Numbered from the stretch's first letter, positions 1 through 10,783 are shown. The stretch is DNA of 64,000 nt from Marinobacter shengliensis (GCF_003007715.1 NZ_PXNO01000023.1:186001-250000); one strand, 5' to 3'. Made by a program: numbers and translations. Notes: a model not told the origin generated them from the letters alone.

Positions 1-365
1 TGGGCTTGCTGGTGTTTATAGGCATGATCATGGACCCCTATGGCGCGGTACTGTTGGTGAACGCCACGCTGGCACCAATTGCCCTGAACAACGGTATTGA
101 TCCGCTTCACTTCTGGGTGATGACCGTGCTCGCATTTGAAATGGGGTATCTGACTCCACCCGTGGCGCTCAACCATTTGCTGACCAGGCAGGTGGTGGGC
201 GTGCCCACATCGCCGGAGAGCCTGTATGGTACCTTCTGGCAGCGCAATTTCCGCTTCATTCTCCCGGTGATGGTCATGGGCACTACGCTGTTGATGGTGA
301 CGTACCTGCCAGCCTTTGGGAGCACAATATTCCAACTATTGTTGGGTATTCAGTCTCCGGCTTAG
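1..365 (+). CDS. TRAP transporter large permease (DctM-like), C-terminal fragment
   Basis: This is the C-terminal end, about 120 residues, of the large membrane subunit of a tripartite ATP-independent periplasmic transporter; the reading frame is open to the left edge, so the gene starts outside the window. It is very hydrophobic, with several membrane segments, and carries the segment FEMGYLTPPVALNHLL, which fits the conserved penultimate region of DctM permeases where a Gly-x-x-Thr-Pro-Pro motif is followed by an Asn. TRAP systems import organic acids and similar solutes driven by a sodium gradient. The binding protein and small permease must lie upstream. The substrate cannot be read from this fragment. 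Confidence 0.8.
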   Translation, partial: GLLVFIGMIMDPYGAVLLVNATLAPIALNNGIDPLHFWVMTVLAFEMGYLTPPVALNHLLTRQVVGVPTSPESLYGTFWQRNFRFILPVMVMGTTLLMVTYLPAFGSTIFQLLLGIQSPA

Positions 366-447
366 TCGTTATGCTCAGGCCTGCGTGGATGTGATCGGGT
401 TCGCGGCTGGTGCGTATCATGCAACTGATGGCAGGGGGGGAAGCGAA

Positions 448-2550
448 GTGAAAGAGGAAGCTCAGGGGCATGGTTACTCACAGCGGTTGGTGATTGCGTT
501 CGCCATTGGGTCGGTCATGATGCCGTCAAGCGAGTTGGCGGCACAGGTTGCGGACGAGGGCGAGGCGATTGGGGAAATCGTTCTGGAAGTGACCTCACCT
601 CGCCTGGCTCGTGACCTTTACGATACCCCCGCTGCGGTCAGCGTAGTGGACGCCCCCGCCATCCGCCAGGGCCAGCAGCGCCTGCAACTGGACGAATCCC
701 TCAATACCGTGCCTGGGCTTTTCTTCCAGAACCGTTACAACTTCGCCCAGAATCTGCGACTGTCGACCCGGGGTTTCGGGGCTCGTGCGCCCTTCGGTAT
801 TCGGGGTATCCGCATTCAGGTAGATGGCATTCCCTATACCCTGCCGGATGGCCAGTCGCAGATCGATGCCATCGACCTGGATTCCGCTCAGCGCATTGAG
901 GTAATTCGGGGCCCGTCCTCGGTGCAGTATGGCAATGCCGCCGGTGGCGTGCTGGATATCACCACGGCCCGTGGCGATGATTTGCCCCCCGGTGCCCGGC
1001 TGCGCCTTGATGGCGGCAGCGATGATTACCGCAAGGCCGCCATTCAGGGTAATGGCGTTCACGGCGACACCAGTGCCATCGCAACGCTGTCCTGGATGAA
1101 TGTAAACGGCCACCGGGAACAGAGTGAGGCGGAAAAGGGCCTGTTCAACGCCCGAGTTTCCCATGAGCTGGATTCCGAGAGGGAGCTGACCGCCACCTTC
1201 AACGCCTTACATAACCCGAAAGCCCAGGACCCGGGCGGCTTGACCCTGTCCCAGGTAGAGGATGATCCGAACCAGGCTACCTTTATGGCCAAGCGGCTGG
1301 ACAGCGGCCAGACGGTGAATCAGCAAACCCTGGGGCTGCAGTATCAGGATGCCGCTGTATTGCCCGGTGAGGTCACCGTGAACACCTTTTACAGTCATCG
1401 GGATTTCGCCCAGCAGTTGCCTTTTCCCGGCGCCAGCCGAGTGGCCTACGACCGCCATTTTTACGGAATCAGTTCCCAGTACCAGCAAGGTTCCGAGCTG
1501 GCCGGGCGACCTTTGACCTGGGTAACCGGCGCGGATGTCCATCGGCAGTCGGATGACCGCCGGCGCTACCAGGTGTCACCCATGGGCGAGATTACCGGGC
1601 AAACCCAGGCAGAAACCCAGAACGCGACAAACGTGGCTGTATTCGCCCAGGGGGATCTGGCGCTGACGGATCGGTTGAATTTTTCACTCGGGACCCGCTG
1701 GGATCATCTGCGCCTGTCGGTCGATGATGACCGGCTTGAGGACGGTGATGATTCCGGCAGCCGGACGTTCCGGGAAGTCAGCGGCGTGGTTGGCCTGAGC
1801 TATCGCCTGGCGCCCCGGCATCAGGTATATGCCACCGTTGGCACGGCGTTCGAGTCGCCCACCTTTACCGAGTTTGCCAACCCCTCTGGTGCCGGGGGCT
1901 TTAACCCGGATGTGGAACCGCAAAAGGCGCTGAACCGGGAGATTGGTGTTCGTGGTTTATGGGGTAACTCACTCAGTTACGACCTGGCACTGTTCTCCAT
2001 TCGGGTTAAGGATGAAATCCTGCCCTACGAACTGGACGGCCGCACCTTCTACGAAAATGCCGGCGAGACTCGCCGCAATGGCGTTGAACTGGGCCTGGGC
2101 TGGGATATTTCCTATGCCTGGCGGGTGACTACTGCACTGACTCTGGCAGACTACGAGCTGCGCGATTTCACTGACGAACAGGGCAATGATGCTGATGGCA
2201 ATGACATCCCCGGCTTGCCCGGCACGCTCTGGGTGTCTGAACTGGAGTGGCAGGGTATGGCTGGCCGGTTCGCAGCGCTGGAATGGCAGTACGTTGGCAG
2301 CTTTTATGCGGAGAACAGCAACCAGACCAAGGTAAGCGATTATTGGTTGCTGGGCGCCCGCGCGGGTGACTCCGTGCGTCTGGGTAATCAGACGCTCAGT
2401 CTCTACGCCGGTGTCCGCAATGTGCTGGATGAAGATTATTTCAGCAACGTGCGCATTAATGCCAACGCAGACCGGGCCGTTGAAGATCGCGGTTACTTCG
2501 AGCCCGGTGCCGGCAGAACGTTCTATGCGGGCCTTGAATTGACTTTCTGA
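448..2550 (+). CDS. TonB-dependent outer-membrane receptor
   Basis: An outer-membrane active-transport receptor of about 700 residues. I chose the GTG at 448, preceded by a purine-rich GGGGGGGAAG stretch, because it places a hydrophobic signal peptide at residues 12-33. Earlier in-frame starts would overlap the TRAP gene and bury the signal. After the signal comes a TonB-box-like segment (EIVLEVTS), then a plug domain at about residues 55-165 with the typical stretches VPGLFFQNR, RGFG and IEVIRGPSSVQYG. The rest is a beta-barrel ending in an aromatic residue (GLELTF), the usual outer-membrane assembly signal. It resembles the FecA/siderophore receptor group, but the ligand is unknown. No FecIR-type regulator lies beside it. 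Confidence 0.88.
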   Translation: MKEEAQGHGYSQRLVIAFAIGSVMMPSSELAAQVADEGEAIGEIVLEVTSPRLARDLYDTPAAVSVVDAPAIRQGQQRLQLDESLNTVPGLFFQNRYNFAQNLRLSTRGFGARAPFGIRGIRIQVDGIPYTLPDGQSQIDAIDLDSAQRIEVIRGPSSVQYGNAAGGVLDITTARGDDLPPGARLRLDGGSDDYRKAAIQGNGVHGDTSAIATLSWMNVNGHREQSEAEKGLFNARVSHELDSERELTATFNALHNPKAQDPGGLTLSQVEDDPNQATFMAKRLDSGQTVNQQTLGLQYQDAAVLPGEVTVNTFYSHRDFAQQLPFPGASRVAYDRHFYGISSQYQQGSELAGRPLTWVTGADVHRQSDDRRRYQVSPMGEITGQTQAETQNATNVAVFAQGDLALTDRLNFSLGTRWDHLRLSVDDDRLEDGDDSGSRTFREVSGVVGLSYRLAPRHQVYATVGTAFESPTFTEFANPSGAGGFNPDVEPQKALNREIGVRGLWGNSLSYDLALFSIRVKDEILPYELDGRTFYENAGETRRNGVELGLGWDISYAWRVTTALTLADYELRDFTDEQGNDADGNDIPGLPGTLWVSELEWQGMAGRFAALEWQYVGSFYAENSNQTKVSDYWLLGARAGDSVRLGNQTLSLYAGVRNVLDEDYFSNVRINANADRAVEDRGYFEPGAGRTFYAGLELTF

Positions 2551-2579
2551 TTTGTGATCTCAGGGGTGGCCCATTGTGG

Positions 2580-4139
2580 TCACGCCTCCTCAGCGCCTCT
2601 GGGTGGGCAGTGATGTTCCTCAACCACCTTGCCGTCATCCACGCTTTCCAGGTGCACATCAAAGCCCCACAGCCGGTGGGCGTGTTTGAGCACTTCGTCT
2701 GTTTCCTTGCCAAGCGGTACCCGGTCCACGGGAATATGCCGCAGGGTGAGTGAACGGTCGCCCCGCACATTCACATTCCACACTTGTATGTTCGGCTCCC
2801 GGTAACTGAGGTTGTACTGGCGCGCCAGTTTCTCCCGCAGCACCCGGTACCCCGGGTCGTCGTGGATGGCGGTCACGGTGTAGTGGTCTTCCTGGTCATC
2901 ATTCTCGATGGCGAAGAGTTTGAGGTCCCGCATGACTTTTGGCGACAGGAACTGTTGAATGAAGCTTTCGTCCTTGAAGTTGCGCATAGCGAAATGCACG
3001 GTCTCCAGCCAGTCCTTGCCGGCGATGTCCGGGAACCACTCCCGGTCTTCCTTGGTGGGGTTCTCGCAGATGCGGCGCAGGTCGGTGAAGATGGAGAAGC
3101 CCAGGGTGTAGGGGTTAATGCCGGAATACCAGGGGCTGTTGAATGGTGGCTGATACACCACCGCGGTGTGGCTTTGCAGGAATTCCAGCATAAAGCCGTC
3201 GGTGACCAGGCCTTTCTCGTACATCCGGTGCAACAGGGTGTAGTGCCAGAAGGTGGCCCAGCCCTCGTTCATCACCTGGGTCTGGCGCTGCGGGTAAAAG
3301 TACTGTGCCAGTTTGCGTACAATCCGCACCAGTTCCCGCTGCCAGGTTTCCAGCAGTGGCGCGTTCTTCTCGATGAAGTACAGCAGGTTCTCCTGGGGCT
3401 CTTCCGGGTACCGGGGTTTGCGTTTGACCGGGTCGTCATCTTCCTCCGGTTTCGGGATGGTCCGCCACAGATCGTTAATTCGCCGTTGCTGGTATTCCTC
3501 CCGCTCTTTCTGACGCAGGGCTTCCTCAGCGGCGGAAATGGGCGCCGGTCGCTTGTAGCGGTCCACGCCGTAGTTCATCAAGGCGTGGCAGGAGTCGAGG
3601 ATCTCTTCCACCGCATCCACGCCATGGCGCTCCTCGCATTCGGCGACATAATTGCGGGCGAACACCAGGTAGTCGATGATCGCACTGGCATCGGTCCAGG
3701 TGCGGAACAGGTAGTTGCCTTTGAAAAACGAATTGTGACCATAGCTGGCGTGGGCAATCACCAACGCCTGCATGGGCAGGGTGTTTTCTTCCATCAGGTA
3801 GGCAATGCAGGGGTTGGAGTTGATCACAATCTCGTAGGCCAGCCCCATCTGGCCGCGCTGATAGCCCTTGGAGGTCTGCAGGAACTGCTTGCCGAACGAC
3901 CAGTGGTGATAGCCCACGGGCATGCCTACGGAACTGTAGGCATCCATCATCTGCTCCGCGGTAATCACTTCCACCTGGTTAGGGTAGGTGTCCAGGCCGA
4001 ACTCGGCGGCGCATTTGGCAATCTCCTCGTCGTACTTCTGGATCAGCTCAAAGGTCCACTCCGAGCCGGTGGAAATGGGCGTTCCTGCCTTGGGTTGTTC
4101 GCTCTCCGGTGCGTTCGGGCGATCAATCAGGCTGCTCAT
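2580..4139 (-). CDS. SpoVR family protein (YcgB-like)
   Basis: A 519-residue soluble protein of the SpoVR/YcgB family, close to the length of E. coli YcgB (about 510). It begins with a variable tail and continues with family-typical segments such as [25 protein letters not shown] and GINPYTLGF. The molecular activity of this family is not established; in Bacillus it affects spore cortex formation. Here it is the third gene of a prkA-yeaH-spoVR operon, and its start overlaps the yeaH stop by four bases (ATGA), which implies translational coupling. That gene order is a conserved stationary-phase/nitrogen-stress module in proteobacteria. Confidence 0.93.
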   Translation of the reverse strand: MSSLIDRPNAPESEQPKAGTPISTGSEWTFELIQKYDEEIAKCAAEFGLDTYPNQVEVITAEQMMDAYSSVGMPVGYHHWSFGKQFLQTSKGYQRGQMGLAYEIVINSNPCIAYLMEENTLPMQALVIAHASYGHNSFFKGNYLFRTWTDASAIIDYLVFARNYVAECEERHGVDAVEEILDSCHALMNYGVDRYKRPAPISAAEEALRQKEREEYQQRRINDLWRTIPKPEEDDDPVKRKPRYPEEPQENLLYFIEKNAPLLETWQRELVRIVRKLAQYFYPQRQTQVMNEGWATFWHYTLLHRMYEKGLVTDGFMLEFLQSHTAVVYQPPFNSPWYSGINPYTLGFSIFTDLRRICENPTKEDREWFPDIAGKDWLETVHFAMRNFKDESFIQQFLSPKVMRDLKLFAIENDDQEDHYTVTAIHDDPGYRVLREKLARQYNLSYREPNIQVWNVNVRGDRSLTLRHIPVDRVPLGKETDEVLKHAHRLWGFDVHLESVDDGKVVEEHHCPPRGAEEA

Positions 4140-5431
4140 GCCGCTTTCCTCTCGAACAACTGTCGGAATACCGGGTAAATATCGCCAGGGTCTGCAATTT
4201 GCTGCATGGCAAAACTCTGGGGAAACTGTTCCAGGATCTTCTCGTACTCATACCAGAGCATCTGGTGGTCCTGGGGTGTGATTTCGATGTAAGAGTAGTA
4301 CTGCACCAGCGGCAGAATGCTGTTGGCCAACAGCTTGCTGCAAACCGGGGAATCATCGTTCCAGTTGTCCCCATCCGATGCCTGGGCGGCGTAGATGTTC
4401 CACTCCGCCGGCGAGTATCGGGCTTCGATGATCCGGTGCATCAGCTTCAGGGCGCTGGAAACAATGGTGCCGCCGGTTTCCCGGCTGTAGAAGAATTCTT
4501 CTTCGTCCACTTCCTTGGCACTGGTGTGGTGGCGGATAAACACCACATCGATCTTCTTGTAGTTCTTTTTCAGGAACAGATACAGCAGGATGAAAAAGCG
4601 CTTGGCGATGTCTTTGTGCATCTGGGTCATGGAACCGGACACGTCCATCAGGCAGAACATCACGGCGCTGGTAGCGGGCTTGGGCTGCTTCTGGTGCTGG
4701 CGGTAACGCAGGTCGATCTCGTCGATAAACGGAATGCGTTTGACGTTGGCTTTCAGGCGCGCAATTTCGTCTTCCAGCACCTTGATCTGGTCCTCATGGC
4801 TGAAGGCCGGGTCCAGATCCTCCGGCGCGCCTCTCAGGGCTTCCAGCTGCTTTTCCAGATCCTTGATTTTCTTCTTGCGGGCGCCGCCGAGGCCGAGCCG
4901 GCGGGCATGGGCGCCCCGCAGGGAGCGCACCACATCTAGTTTGGCGGGCACACCCTGGCTGGTGAACCCGGCGCGCACGTAACTGAAGGCTTCGGTATCC
5001 TTGAGTTTCTTGCGGGCCAGGTTGGGCAGTTCCAGGTCATCAAACAGGAACTCCAGGAATTCCTCCTGGGTGATCTGGAAGGCAAATTCGTCCATGCCTT
5101 CACCGTCCGGGCTGGCCTGGCCCTGGCCCTGACCTTTACCGCCACTGCCCGGGGGTTTGGGAATGGTGTCACCGGCCACCCATTCCTGGTTGCCCGGGTG
5201 TACCACTTCCCGCCGACCACCAGGGCCGTGGTGGAAGATGGGTTCCTGTATATCCCGGGCCGGAATGCTGACTTTCTCGCCCCGTTCAATATCCGTAATG
5301 GAACGTTTCTGGACCGCTTCGGACACCGCTTTTTTGATGTGATGGCGATAGCGGCGCAGGAATCGTTCCCGGTTCACCGCGCTTTTGTTTTTACCGTTCA
5401 GTCGCCGGTCGACTATGTGGGTCATACCCAT
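4136..5431 (-). CDS. yeaH: YeaH/YhbH family protein (DUF444, VWA-like)
   Basis: A 431-residue protein of the DUF444 family, similar in length to E. coli YeaH. The N-terminal part is basic. A Gly/Pro-rich stretch with GKGQGQGQ lies near residues 100-115. The C-terminal half resembles a von Willebrand A domain, with a metal-site motif DVSGSM at about residue 262 and a later [17 protein letters not shown] segment. It follows prkA by 20 bases and overlaps spoVR by four. In relatives, PrkA and YeaH act together in nutrient and stress responses, probably in the cytoplasm. The exact biochemical role is unknown. Confidence 0.93.
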   Translation of the reverse strand: MGMTHIVDRRLNGKNKSAVNRERFLRRYRHHIKKAVSEAVQKRSITDIERGEKVSIPARDIQEPIFHHGPGGRREVVHPGNQEWVAGDTIPKPPGSGGKGQGQGQASPDGEGMDEFAFQITQEEFLEFLFDDLELPNLARKKLKDTEAFSYVRAGFTSQGVPAKLDVVRSLRGAHARRLGLGGARKKKIKDLEKQLEALRGAPEDLDPAFSHEDQIKVLEDEIARLKANVKRIPFIDEIDLRYRQHQKQPKPATSAVMFCLMDVSGSMTQMHKDIAKRFFILLYLFLKKNYKKIDVVFIRHHTSAKEVDEEEFFYSRETGGTIVSSALKLMHRIIEARYSPAEWNIYAAQASDGDNWNDDSPVCSKLLANSILPLVQYYSYIEITPQDHQMLWYEYEKILEQFPQSFAMQQIADPGDIYPVFRQLFERKAA

Positions 5432-5451
5432 GGGTCTGCTCCCGCTGGCAG

Positions 5452-7374
5452 TTAATGGGACTTACGCACACGCAGATACCACTCAGCGAGCAAGCGGACC
5501 TGTTTCTCGGTGTACCCACGTTCAACCATACGTTCCACAAACTGTTTGTGCTTCTTCTGGTCTTCCTGGCTGGCTTTCGGGTTGAAGGAAATCACCGGCA
5601 GCAGGTCTTCGGTGTTCGAGAACATCTTCTTCTCGATCACGCTGCGCAGTTTCTCGTAGCTGAGCCAGCTGGGATTCTGGCCCTGGTTGTTGGCCCGGGC
5701 CCGCAGTACAAAGTTGACCACTTCGTTGCGGAAGTCCTTCGGGTTGCTGATGCCCGCCGGCTTCTCGATTTTTTCCAGTTCGTCGTTGATGGAGGCACGG
5801 TCCAGAATTTCCCCGGTTTCCGGGTCCCGGAACTCCTGGTCCTGAATCCACAGGTCGGCGTAGGTCACATAACGGTCGAACAGGTTCTGGCCATATTCGC
5901 TGTAGCTTTCCAGATAGGCGGTCTGGATTTCCTTGCCGATGAACTGCACATAGTGGGGTGCCAGGTATTCCTTGATGAAACGCAGGTATTTTTCCTGGAT
6001 CTCAGACGGGTACTGTTCCTGCTCAATCTGTTTTTCAAGCACGTACAACAGGTGTACCGGGTTGGCTGCCACTTCGGTGGTGTCGAAGTTAAACACCTTG
6101 GACAAAATCTTGAACGCGAAGCGGGTAGACAAGCCGTCCATGCCTTCCATCACACCGGCGGCGTCCCGATATTCCTGAATGGACTTGGCTTTCGGGTCGG
6201 TGTCTTTGATGCTCTGGCCGTCGTACACCTTCATCTTGGAGAAGATGCTGGAGTTTTCCGGATCTTTGATGCGCGACAGCACCGAGAACTGGGCCAGCAT
6301 GTCGAGGGTGTCTGGGGCACAGGGGGCGCCGGACAGGGAGCTGTTTTTCAGCAGCTTCCGGTAGATCTCGATTTCTTCGGTCACCCGCACACAGTAGGGC
6401 ACCTTGACGATGTACACCCGGTCAAGGAAGGCTTCGTTGTGCTTGTTGTTGCGGAAGGTCTGCCACTCGGATTCGTTGGAGTGGGCCAGGATCACTCCGT
6501 CGAAGGGTACCGAGCCCATGCCCTCGGTGGTGTTGTAGTTGCCCTCCTGGGTGGCGGTCAGCAGCGGATGCAGCACCTTGATGGGGGCCTTGAACATTTC
6601 CACAAATTCCATCAGGCCCTGGTTGGCTTTGCACAGGCCGCCGCTGAAGCTGTAGGCGTCCGGGTCGTCCTGGGAGAAGTCTTCCAGCATGCGAATATTG
6701 ACTTTACCCACCAGCGCCGAAATATCCTGGTTGTTGTCGTCACCGGGTTCGGTCTTGGACACACCGATCTGGTCGAGCACCGAGGGGTAGCGTTTTACCA
6801 CCCGGAACTGGCTGATATCACCACCGTACTCGTGCAGGCGTTTGACTGCCCAGGGCGACATGATGCTTTTCAGGTAGCGGCCGGGAATGCCGTACTCTTC
6901 TTCCAGAATCGGGCCGTCTTCGTCCGGGTCGAACAGGCCCAGGGGGCTTTCGTTGACCGGCGAGCCCTTGATGGCATAGAACGGCACCTTCTGCATCAGT
7001 GCCTTGAGTTTTTCCGCCAGGGAGGATTTGCCGCCGCCCACCGGGCCCAGCAGGTAAAGAATCTGCTTCTTCTCTTCCAGGCCCTGGGCAGCATGGCGGA
7101 AGAAAGACACGATGTTTTCCACGGCTTCTTCCATGCCGTAAAACTCGGAGAATTCCGGGTATCGCTTGATGACTTTGTTGGAAAATATGCGTGACAGGCG
7201 AGGGTCACGGGAGGTGTCGATCAGTTCTGGCTCGCCGATGGCTATCAGCATTCGCTCGGCGGCGGTGCTGTAGGCTGTTGGGTCCTTTTTGCAGATCTCC
7301 AGGTATTCCTCAAGGGAGTATTCTTCCTCCTGAGTGGATGCATACCGGTCTTTGAAGTGCTGCAGAATGCTCAT
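5452..7374 (-). CDS. prkA: PrkA family serine protein kinase / AAA+ protein
   Basis: A 640-residue PrkA (YeaG) protein, almost the same length as the E. coli protein. It has an N-terminal AAA+ module with a Walker A motif GPVGGGKSS near residues 110-118, and the C-terminal PrkA domain. It is described as a stress-induced serine kinase with AAA ATPase features. It is the first gene of the prkA-yeaH-spoVR operon, so the promoter should lie between 7375 and about 7620. The start ATG at 7374 has the conserved N-terminus [11 protein letters not shown]. Confidence 0.95.
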   Translation of the reverse strand: MSILQHFKDRYASTQEEEYSLEEYLEICKKDPTAYSTAAERMLIAIGEPELIDTSRDPRLSRIFSNKVIKRYPEFSEFYGMEEAVENIVSFFRHAAQGLEEKKQILYLLGPVGGGKSSLAEKLKALMQKVPFYAIKGSPVNESPLGLFDPDEDGPILEEEYGIPGRYLKSIMSPWAVKRLHEYGGDISQFRVVKRYPSVLDQIGVSKTEPGDDNNQDISALVGKVNIRMLEDFSQDDPDAYSFSGGLCKANQGLMEFVEMFKAPIKVLHPLLTATQEGNYNTTEGMGSVPFDGVILAHSNESEWQTFRNNKHNEAFLDRVYIVKVPYCVRVTEEIEIYRKLLKNSSLSGAPCAPDTLDMLAQFSVLSRIKDPENSSIFSKMKVYDGQSIKDTDPKAKSIQEYRDAAGVMEGMDGLSTRFAFKILSKVFNFDTTEVAANPVHLLYVLEKQIEQEQYPSEIQEKYLRFIKEYLAPHYVQFIGKEIQTAYLESYSEYGQNLFDRYVTYADLWIQDQEFRDPETGEILDRASINDELEKIEKPAGISNPKDFRNEVVNFVLRARANNQGQNPSWLSYEKLRSVIEKKMFSNTEDLLPVISFNPKASQEDQKKHKQFVERMVERGYTEKQVRLLAEWYLRVRKSH

Positions 7375-7770
7375 AGATGGCCCCTCGCTTGCTCTTGCTT
7401 GTTATAAAACCGCTTTAACTCACGCAATATCCCCGTTGCTGAAACGCCGCCGGTCCGGGCGGTGTGCTCTGGTTAATAGGTTGATGGGATGGTTCTGTTA
7501 AACAGGTATACGTTATCCGGAGCTTTCCGGCCTGCTTATTCTGAGCTTAGTTCAGAGTTCGGGGGTTGGACAGGTGGGGTTCACCTTAGGTTCATTAAAT
7601 TATGTTACGGGGCGTATCGGATTTTAGGGCTGACGTACACCGGGGCGGATTTTTTAGATCAAACTGAAACTCGCTTTGCTCAGACATTCAGTTTGATCTA
7701 AAAAATCCGCCCCGGCATACGTCGATCAGGGCTTCGGAGGGGGCCCCAGCCTTTGGACTGCGGTGGGCCT
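7375..7770. other. Intergenic region between tpm and prkA
   Basis: About 400 bases with no gene I can support. The half next to prkA is AT-richer and should hold the prkA promoter, although I could not pick a convincing -35/-10 pair. The half next to tpm holds the long inverted repeat described separately at 7632-7723. A 70-codon open frame across 7489-7701 runs through one arm of that repeat and has no recognisable features, so I do not call it a gene. Confidence 0.6.
7632..7723. repeat. Long near-perfect inverted repeat (37-nt arms, 18-nt loop)
   Basis: The arms are 7632-7668 and 7687-7723 and pair at 35 of 37 positions; the two adjacent mismatches are CA against TG. The loop is 18 nt. The inner part of the stem is AT-rich (GGATTTTTTAGATCAAACTG). 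It lies between two minus-strand genes, downstream of tpm and upstream of prkA. It has the long arms of the five variable-arm elements elsewhere in the window but lacks their core with the ATGGATG hairpin, so I keep it separate. It could act as a terminator-like or RNA-stabilising hairpin in the tpm 3' region. Confidence 0.9.
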
Positions 7771-8430
7771 TTACTTCTTCGTTAGTGTAAACACGCTTTC
7801 TGCGGCGCCGTTTCTCAGGCCTCTTCTTTTGGCGAAAGGGTTGTCGTGGGCCATGTCGCGCTTCAGTACGTGGTTAACTTCGTAGTCCTCGCTATACAGC
7901 TGGAACACTTCCTCGTCGCTGACGTTGAAGGGAGGGCCTTGCATTTCGTTGCTGTCGTAATCGAGGGTGATCAGCAGGATTCTGGTGCCGTCCGGGATGA
8001 TGGCGGTCAGGTGGTCCACATAGCCTTTGCGCATTTCCGGGGGCAGGGCGATGAGCGCTGCGCGGTCGTAGACCAGTCGGATGTGTTTGAGATCATCCGG
8101 CACCAGTTGAAAGAAGTCGCCGCACCAGATTTGTAGGTCGTCGTGTTTGAAGGTGGTGAAAGGCTCGCCCGGATGGACCTTGGCTTTTTCACCGGCTTCT
8201 TCGAAGAAATCCTTGCAGGCGATGTCGCTGAGTTCCACGCCGATGATGGGGTGGCCACGGTCGTGGAGCCACCACATGTCATGGGCTTTGCCGCACAGGG
8301 GCACGAATACGGCTTCGGCGCCCTGGCCGGCCAGTTCCGGCCAGTGATCGTGCAGGTACTGGTTTACCGTGCCTTCGTGGAAGCCGATTTGGCTCTTTTC
8401 CCAACGTTCGTGCCAGAATTCGTGTTCCAT
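7771..8430 (-). CDS. tpm: Thiopurine S-methyltransferase
   Basis: A 219-residue SAM-dependent methyltransferase, the normal length of bacterial TPMT. Family features are clear: WHERWEKSQIGFHEG at the N-terminus, the SAM-binding region VFVPLCGKAHDMWWL followed by GVELS, and VYDRAALIALPPEMR. In bacteria these enzymes methylate thiopurines and have been linked to selenium and tellurium oxyanion detoxification. The gene is monocistronic on the minus strand, with the long inverted repeat downstream. Confidence 0.95.
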   Translation of the reverse strand: MEHEFWHERWEKSQIGFHEGTVNQYLHDHWPELAGQGAEAVFVPLCGKAHDMWWLHDRGHPIIGVELSDIACKDFFEEAGEKAKVHPGEPFTTFKHDDLQIWCGDFFQLVPDDLKHIRLVYDRAALIALPPEMRKGYVDHLTAIIPDGTRILLITLDYDSNEMQGPPFNVSDEEVFQLYSEDYEVNHVLKRDMAHDNPFAKRRGLRNGAAESVFTLTKK

Positions 8431-8504
8431 GGTTTGCCTCCCTGAATTTGCTCGTTTTACCCAGTCTACCTTAATCTGTGCCGATCATGAGTTGGGAGAA
8501 AAGT

Positions 8505-9434
8505 ATGAAGGCGGTCTTTCTGGATACCCTAACCCTTGGCAGTGATGTGGATCTGTCGCCGCTAGAGCAGGTGACCGGTGGCCTGACCTGTTATGACCGA
8601 ACCGCGCCCGAGCAGGTTGTGGAGCGGATTCAGGGTTTTGATACGGTGCTGGTAAACAAGGTGGTGCTGGGCAGGGAGCACTTCGACGCCTGCCCGGAGC
8701 TGAAGACGATTGCGGTGGTGGCCACGGGGCTGAACAACATTGACCGGGCGGCCGCAAAGGAGCATGGGATCACGGTGATGAACGTGACCAACTATGGCCG
8801 TTCCACGGTAGCCCAGCATACTATGGCGCTGATTCTGGCGCTGGCTACGCGGTTGCTGGATTACAACCGGGATGCCCGAAACGGCACCTGGGGCAAGAGT
8901 GATATGTTCTGCCTGATGGACTACCCGATTATGGAGCTGGAGGGCAAAACTCTGGGCATTGTCGGCTATGGCGACCTGGGCCAGGGCGTGGCGGAACGGG
9001 CAAAGGCCTTTGGTATGAACATTGTGCTGGGTTGTCGGCCGGGTCAGCAGCCCGGGGAGGTCGATGGCTATTCCCGGGTTCCGCTGAACGACCTGTTGGC
9101 GCAGGCCGACGTACTGTCTCTGCACTGCCTGCTGACCAATGACACCCGGAATATGATTGGTGAGCGGGAACTGGGGTTGATGAAACCCACAGCGCTGCTG
9201 GTCAACACCAGCCGGGGAGGTCTGGTAGATGAAGCGGCGTTGGTGAATGCCCTGCGCAATGGTCAGATCGCCGGGGCTGGCTTTGATGTGTTGACTGAGG
9301 AGCCGCCACGTAACGGTAACCCACTGCTGGCCGACGATATTCCGAACCTGATTCTCACTCCCCACTCCGCCTGGGCCAGCCGTGAGGCCCGTCAGCGGAT
9401 TGTGGAGATCACTGCGGGCAATCTTGCTCGGTAG
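8505..9434 (+). CDS. D-2-hydroxyacid dehydrogenase (glycerate dehydrogenase-like)
   Basis: A 309-residue NAD(P)-dependent dehydrogenase that reduces 2-keto acids such as hydroxypyruvate. I start at ATG 8505, 4 nt after GGGAGAA, rather than at an in-frame GTG at 8478 that has no binding site. The Rossmann motif GYGDLGQG, the catalytic Arg in VNTSRGGLVDEAAL, and the catalytic His in LTPHSAWAS are all present. The relation is nearest to HprA-like glycerate dehydrogenases, but the substrate is not fixed by sequence alone. It is divergent from tpm. Confidence 0.9.
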   Translation: MKAVFLDTLTLGSDVDLSPLEQVTGGLTCYDRTAPEQVVERIQGFDTVLVNKVVLGREHFDACPELKTIAVVATGLNNIDRAAAKEHGITVMNVTNYGRSTVAQHTMALILALATRLLDYNRDARNGTWGKSDMFCLMDYPIMELEGKTLGIVGYGDLGQGVAERAKAFGMNIVLGCRPGQQPGEVDGYSRVPLNDLLAQADVLSLHCLLTNDTRNMIGERELGLMKPTALLVNTSRGGLVDEAALVNALRNGQIAGAGFDVLTEEPPRNGNPLLADDIPNLILTPHSAWASREARQRIVEITAGNLAR

Positions 9435-9565
9435 GTTCCTGCCGGGGGCTGAGAACTTACGCCCCCTCGTTCACCCCTTGGATTATCGCAGGTGTATGAC
9501 GCGATCGTTGACGTAATCTGCTCTCATGGCGCAAAACCCGAATAACAACAAAAGGGCTATGCGCG

Positions 9566-10783
9566 ATGATCCGAACCACTCTGGCAGTGTTGGTCTGCCT
9601 GTTTTTCCAATCCCATGCCGTGCAGGCGTTTGAACGCGGCGAACTGCTGATCTGGATAAATTCCGACAAGGGGTATCAGGGGCTTGCCGAAGTCGGTAAG
9701 CGCTTTGAGGCCGCAACCGGCGTGCCCGTGACCGTTGAAACGCCAGATGACCTCACCACCCAGTATGATCACTATGGTTACACTGCCAAGGCGCCCGATA
9801 TCATCATCTGGCCCCATGATCGTTTTGGCAGCTGGATTAATGAAGGCCACCTTGCGGCCATTGAACCTTCCCGCGCTGTCCGTGAGGTGATTGCCCCATT
9901 TGCCTGGCAGTCGGTGTCGGTTGGTGAACGGGTGTTCGGGTACCCCATCGCCATGGAGGTGGTGAGCCTGCTCTACAACCGGGAACTGGTGTCGGAACCG
10001 CCGACCACTCTGGAGCAGGTGGCAGAGGTACACCGACAATTGGCCGGCGAGGATATCCAGGCCATCGCCTGGGATTATCGCAATGTCTATTTTTCCTGGC
10101 CGATCTTTGCCGGTTCCGGCGGCTACAGTTTTGGTGTTGATGATTACGTATACGACTTGTCTGACGTGGGGGTCGCTACAGACGGTGCGATTCGCGCCGT
10201 GGCCGGCATTCGCGAGCTGTTGGAACAGGGGGTGCTGGCACGGGATACCGACTATGGAACCATGATGGAAGGCTTCAAGGCCGGAAAGGTGGCCATGATC
10301 ATCAATGGTCCCTGGGCCTGGAGCGAGCTACGGGCCTCCGGGATCGATGTCGGTATCGCCGATGTTCCCACAGTGGAGGGCACAGTGGGCCGGCCGTTCG
10401 TGGGGGTGTTGGCTGCAGGCATCAGTGCGGTTTCCACGAATCAGGATCTTGCCCGGCAATTTATTGAGGATTATCTGCTGACGGAGGAGGGGCTTCACGC
10501 AGTCAATGATGACAAACCACTGGGAGCGGTCGCCCACCTTGAGGTGGTGAAGACGCTGAGTCAGGACCCATTTATCGATCAGACCTTCCGGTCGGCCCGT
10601 GGTGGCGAAATTATGCCCAATATTCCCGAAATGAAACGCTTCTGGGACCTGATGACGCGCCGCTTCTCGACCATGCTGGAAGGCGATGCGCCGATTCGCC
10701 CAACCCTCAGCCAGGCAGCTGTCCGCCTGCAGCGGCTGGACGAAATGCGGGGATGGACGCGCCGGCACTACGTTGCCAACTAA
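9566..10783 (+). CDS. MalE-like sugar ABC transporter substrate-binding protein
   Basis: A 405-residue periplasmic binding protein of solute-binding family 1. It has a cleavable signal peptide (hydrophobic core LAVLVCLFF, likely cut after VQA) and a MalE-like start to the mature part (GELLIWINSDKGYQGLAEVGKRF). Further maltose-binding-type segments are MIINGPWAWSEL and a C-terminal TRRFSTMLEG. It probably binds a maltodextrin or another oligosaccharide. No malF, malG or malK genes are adjacent, so it is an orphan in this window and must work with permeases elsewhere or have another role. Confidence 0.85.
   Translation: MIRTTLAVLVCLFFQSHAVQAFERGELLIWINSDKGYQGLAEVGKRFEAATGVPVTVETPDDLTTQYDHYGYTAKAPDIIIWPHDRFGSWINEGHLAAIEPSRAVREVIAPFAWQSVSVGERVFGYPIAMEVVSLLYNRELVSEPPTTLEQVAEVHRQLAGEDIQAIAWDYRNVYFSWPIFAGSGGYSFGVDDYVYDLSDVGVATDGAIRAVAGIRELLEQGVLARDTDYGTMMEGFKAGKVAMIINGPWAWSELRASGIDVGIADVPTVEGTVGRPFVGVLAAGISAVSTNQDLARQFIEDYLLTEEGLHAVNDDKPLGAVAHLEVVKTLSQDPFIDQTFRSARGGEIMPNIPEMKRFWDLMTRRFSTMLEGDAPIRPTLSQAAVRLQRLDEMRGWTRRHYVAN

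Noticed and set aside
7489..7701. 70-codon open frame in the tpm-prkA gap
   Set aside because: It runs through one arm of the inverted repeat, has no ribosome site or family features, and looks like chance.
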